Part shown: positions 34,945 through 36,927 of the stretch, one piece after another | Layout: each line of letters opens with the position of its first letter | How positions within the stretch are numbered: the stretch's first letter is position 1 | DNA from: JBAZYK01 sp964582265 | GTDB lineage: Bacteria; Patescibacteriota; Gracilibacteria; UBA1369 | Length of the DNA: 36,927 bases | Assembly: GCA_964582265.1 (NCBI GenBank) | Contig: CAZOQT010000007.1 | Span: 1 to 36,927, forward strand | Direction: 5' to 3' | Program-made: the position numbers and the translations under genes | The notes under the pieces: generated by a model | What the model saw: only the letters and a program-made list of their open reading frames with translations | Told to the model about the DNA's origin: nothing | Databases searched by the model: none

Positions 34945-35316
34945 ATGCTCAGAAAAATTCTCCTTGGTGTTACAGTTAATGCTTTAGCGCTTTATATAGC
35001 AACGGTTTTGTTGCCAGAGATTACTTATACAGGTGGTGTAAAATTCTTTGTTGTTGGAGGTTTTATTATTGGTTTCTTGAATACCTTTGTTAGGCCTTTG
35101 ATGAAAATTTTGTCTCTTCCGGTGCTTATCTTGACTTTTGGACTTTTTAGTTTTGTTATAAATGTAATTATTTTTTGGTTAATGACAAAAAGTGTTAACG
35201 CGATTCACATTTCTGATGTTAGTGTTGCAGTTAATGGTGTTCTGAATTATATTGTAGCTGCTTTTGTTTTTGCCGTTAGTAACTGGGTTTTGCATTTAAT
35301 AATTCGCAATAAATAA
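34945..35316 (+). CDS. PF04020-type small membrane protein (phage holin family 4 / YvlD-like)
   Basis: The 123-residue product has about four hydrophobic helices (residues 5-23, 33-50, 56-80 and 97-119). The pattern, including GFLNTFVRPLMKILSLPV, is typical of the PF04020 family. Despite the family name, members are widespread chromosomal proteins of unknown function and do not imply a prophage; no phage genes are nearby. The start lies just after the ileS terminator, leaving no room for a normal promoter, so expression may depend on read-through or on a promoter overlapping the hairpin. secG follows after 16 bases. Confidence 0.8.
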   Translation: MLRKILLGVTVNALALYIATVLLPEITYTGGVKFFVVGGFIIGFLNTFVRPLMKILSLPVLILTFGLFSFVINVIIFWLMTKSVNAIHISDVSVAVNGVLNYIVAAFVFAVSNWVLHLIIRNK

Positions 35317-35332
35317 TTTATAACAAGTTTGT

Positions 35333-35551
35333 ATGTTCACATTTTTAAGATATTTCCAGGCTATTACATCTGTACTTTTGATATTAGCAATTTTAGTTCA
35401 AAGCAGAAGTTCTGGTTTGAGCTCTACTTTTGGTGGAAATGATACTTTTCATGTTACGAAAAGAGGAGCTGAAAAGGTGATTTTTCAAGCTACTATTGTT
35501 TTAAGTGTGCTTTTTGTGCTGAGTTCACTGGCATTCTTGTTCGTTAGATAA
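35333..35551 (+). CDS. secG: Preprotein translocase subunit SecG
   Basis: The 72-residue protein has the SecG layout: a first helix (about residues 6-22), the conserved loop LVQSRSSGLSSTFGG, then RGAEKVIFQATIVLSVLFV with the second helix. SecG aids SecYEG protein export through the cytoplasmic membrane. It sits between two membrane-protein genes with gaps of 16 and 15 bases, probably in one operon. Confidence 0.9.
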   Translation: MFTFLRYFQAITSVLLILAILVQSRSSGLSSTFGGNDTFHVTKRGAEKVIFQATIVLSVLFVLSSLAFLFVR

Positions 35552-35566
35552 TAACTAATAAGTTTT

Positions 35567-36927
35567 ATGTCTAAATGGGGAAAGATAATTTTAAATGTTC
35601 TTCGAACTTACAGTATTGAAGAAAAGGTAGTTAGTGTGATTGTTTTTGGGCTGGTTGCTTTTTTGAGTATCCAAATTGTGATGGATACTTTTTCTGGCGG
35701 AACAGTTTTGGCTGGGGATGCATATTCAGAAGGAATTGTTAGCGATAGGCCAGCAATTCTTAATCCTTTATTTGTTGATTTTAGTGAAGCTAATAGAGAT
35801 ATTTCTTCAATGCTTTTTTCTGGTTTGTTAAAGTATGATCCTAGTAAAAAGGCATTCGTAGATGATCTTGCAAGTTTGGCTTTAAGTGATGATAAAAAGA
35901 CTTATAAGTTTATTTTGAAACAAAATTTGGTTTGGCACGATGGCAGTTCTATTACTGCTGATGATGTATATTTTACGTTTCATGATCTAATTCAAAGTCC
36001 AGATTTTAAAAATCCTGTTTTAAAGTTAAATTTTGAGGGTGTGCAAATTAACAAAATTGATCAACAAACCATTGAATTTCAACTTAAGAATCCTAATTCC
36101 TTCTTTATATCAAATTTCAATATAGGTATTTTGCCTAAGCACATACTGGGTAAAGTCTCAGTTGCAGATTTACCGGTTTCTTCTTTTAATATTAAGCCGG
36201 TTGGGTCTGGTCCCTATAAAATGGATGCTCCAATGCAGGTGTATGAAGATGGCAGGCAATTAGTTACTTTAACAGCTTTTGATAAATATTACGGTCCAAA
36301 AACTAAAATTAATAAAGTTCGTTTTACGGTTTTTCCAGATGAAGATAGTTTATTAAAAGAAAAAAATGGTTTAAACATAATATCTAAAATTCCAGTTAAT
36401 TTGGTTGCTGGTATTCAATCTGATAAGAGGTTTAATTTAACCAGCTATAGTTTGCCTCAATACACTGCGGTTTTTTTCAATTTGGATAGACCAATAATAG
36501 GTAAGTCAGGAGTTAGAATGGCTTTGCAAAAAGCTGTTTATAAGGCTAATCTTTTGCAATCCCTTAATGATAAATTGTCAATTGAAACACCTTTACTTGA
36601 TCTTAATCAAACAGATTGGACTTATAAGTCATCTGCTGATGATGCTAAATTAAATCTTTATGATGCCGGTTATAAGCTAGATAAAACTAAAGGTGAACTT
36701 TTTAGAAGAGACTCTAAAGGTAATTTATTAAAATTAAGCTTAATGGCAAGGGTTTATGATACTGAAAGTCCTATGGCCAAGGAAGTTGCGACGGTAACTG
36801 ATTTTCTAAAAAAAGCTTGGGGAGATATTGGATTGCAGTTAGATGTTCAATTGGTTCAAGATGATGAATTTAATAAACGTTTACAAAGTCGTGATTACGA
36901 TATGGTTTTGACTGGTCAAAGTTTGGG
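35567..36927 (+). CDS. Membrane-anchored family 5 solute-binding protein (3' end outside window)
   Basis: An open frame runs from ATG 35567 to the window end (453 codons visible, no stop). After a short basic head, one hydrophobic helix lies at about residues 21-38. The SBP_bac_5 domain then begins: ILNPLFVDFSEANRDISSML, the W-H-D-G motif in LVWHDGSSITADDVYFTF, and VGSGPYKM. Like the protein at 5389-7038 it lacks a lipobox and appears anchored by an uncleaved helix. The visible part has no permease or ATPase neighbour. It is probably transcribed with secG. A CTAATAA sequence just before the start faintly resembles the heptad leader found elsewhere. Confidence 0.85.
   Translation, partial: MSKWGKIILNVLRTYSIEEKVVSVIVFGLVAFLSIQIVMDTFSGGTVLAGDAYSEGIVSDRPAILNPLFVDFSEANRDISSMLFSGLLKYDPSKKAFVDDLASLALSDDKKTYKFILKQNLVWHDGSSITADDVYFTFHDLIQSPDFKNPVLKLNFEGVQINKIDQQTIEFQLKNPNSFFISNFNIGILPKHILGKVSVADLPVSSFNIKPVGSGPYKMDAPMQVYEDGRQLVTLTAFDKYYGPKTKINKVRFTVFPDEDSLLKEKNGLNIISKIPVNLVAGIQSDKRFNLTSYSLPQYTAVFFNLDRPIIGKSGVRMALQKAVYKANLLQSLNDKLSIETPLLDLNQTDWTYKSSADDAKLNLYDAGYKLDKTKGELFRRDSKGNLLKLSLMARVYDTESPMAKEVATVTDFLKKAWGDIGLQLDVQLVQDDEFNKRLQSRDYDMVLTGQSL

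Noticed and set aside
34945..35316. Prophage remnant suggested by the holin family name
   Set aside because: PF04020 proteins are common chromosomal membrane proteins, and no integrase, lysin or structural phage gene is nearby.

Overview
This is an AT-rich bacterial chromosome segment. It has compact gene spacing, few Shine-Dalgarno sequences and short 5' leaders, and it encodes a PrgI protein next to a TraC/VirB4-N-like protein, a pair common in candidate-phyla-radiation (Patescibacteria) genomes. UGA acts as a normal stop codon (for example for ilvC and the methyltransferase), so the UGA=Gly code of Gracilibacteria and Absconditabacteria does not apply. With purine and branched-chain amino acid genes present, a metabolically richer CPR lineage such as Peregrinibacteria is my best guess; this is inference, not a database result.

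Layout. 1-1334: 3' part of 23S rRNA, spacer and 5S rRNA. 1384-2673 (-): TraC-like protein and PrgI. 2788-8622 (+): lepA, a methyltransferase, a membrane-anchored family 5 solute-binding protein and a HAMP/SpoIIE-type phosphatase. 8637-10508 (-): glyA and 5-formyl-THF cyclo-ligase (one-carbon metabolism). 10648-13085 (+): HtrA-like protease, tRNA-Leu(GAG) on the minus strand, and a secreted protein built of 11-residue coiled-coil repeats. 13205-18476: a magnesium-related block (PRC/MgtE-N/CBS protein, NRAMP-related transporter, tRNA-Val, MgtA-like P-type ATPase). 18548-23620: purine and pyrimidine nucleotide genes (purA divergent from purC-purE-purB-dcd). 23638-31618: a threonine/isoleucine/valine operon (thrC fusion, ilvE, ilvB, small ACT subunit, ilvD, ilvC), followed by ileS. 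34945-36927: PF04020 membrane protein, secG and a second anchored solute-binding protein cut by the window end.

The most interesting region is 23638-25752. A consensus-like promoter is followed by a 21-codon ORF with six Ile codons, then three mutually exclusive RNA helices, the last of which is a terminator ending directly before the ATG of a threonine synthase. This reads as a classical isoleucine attenuator. The threonine synthase itself carries a C-terminal LeuA-type allosteric domain, so the pathway appears to be controlled twice: transcriptionally by Ile-tRNA charging and, by inference, allosterically by a branched-chain amino acid.

A second genome-level feature is a (TAATTAC)n heptad repeat lying just upstream of start codons of at least five genes, always in the same orientation as the downstream gene. 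Its TAA triplets, seven bases apart, place stops in all three frames when three units are present.
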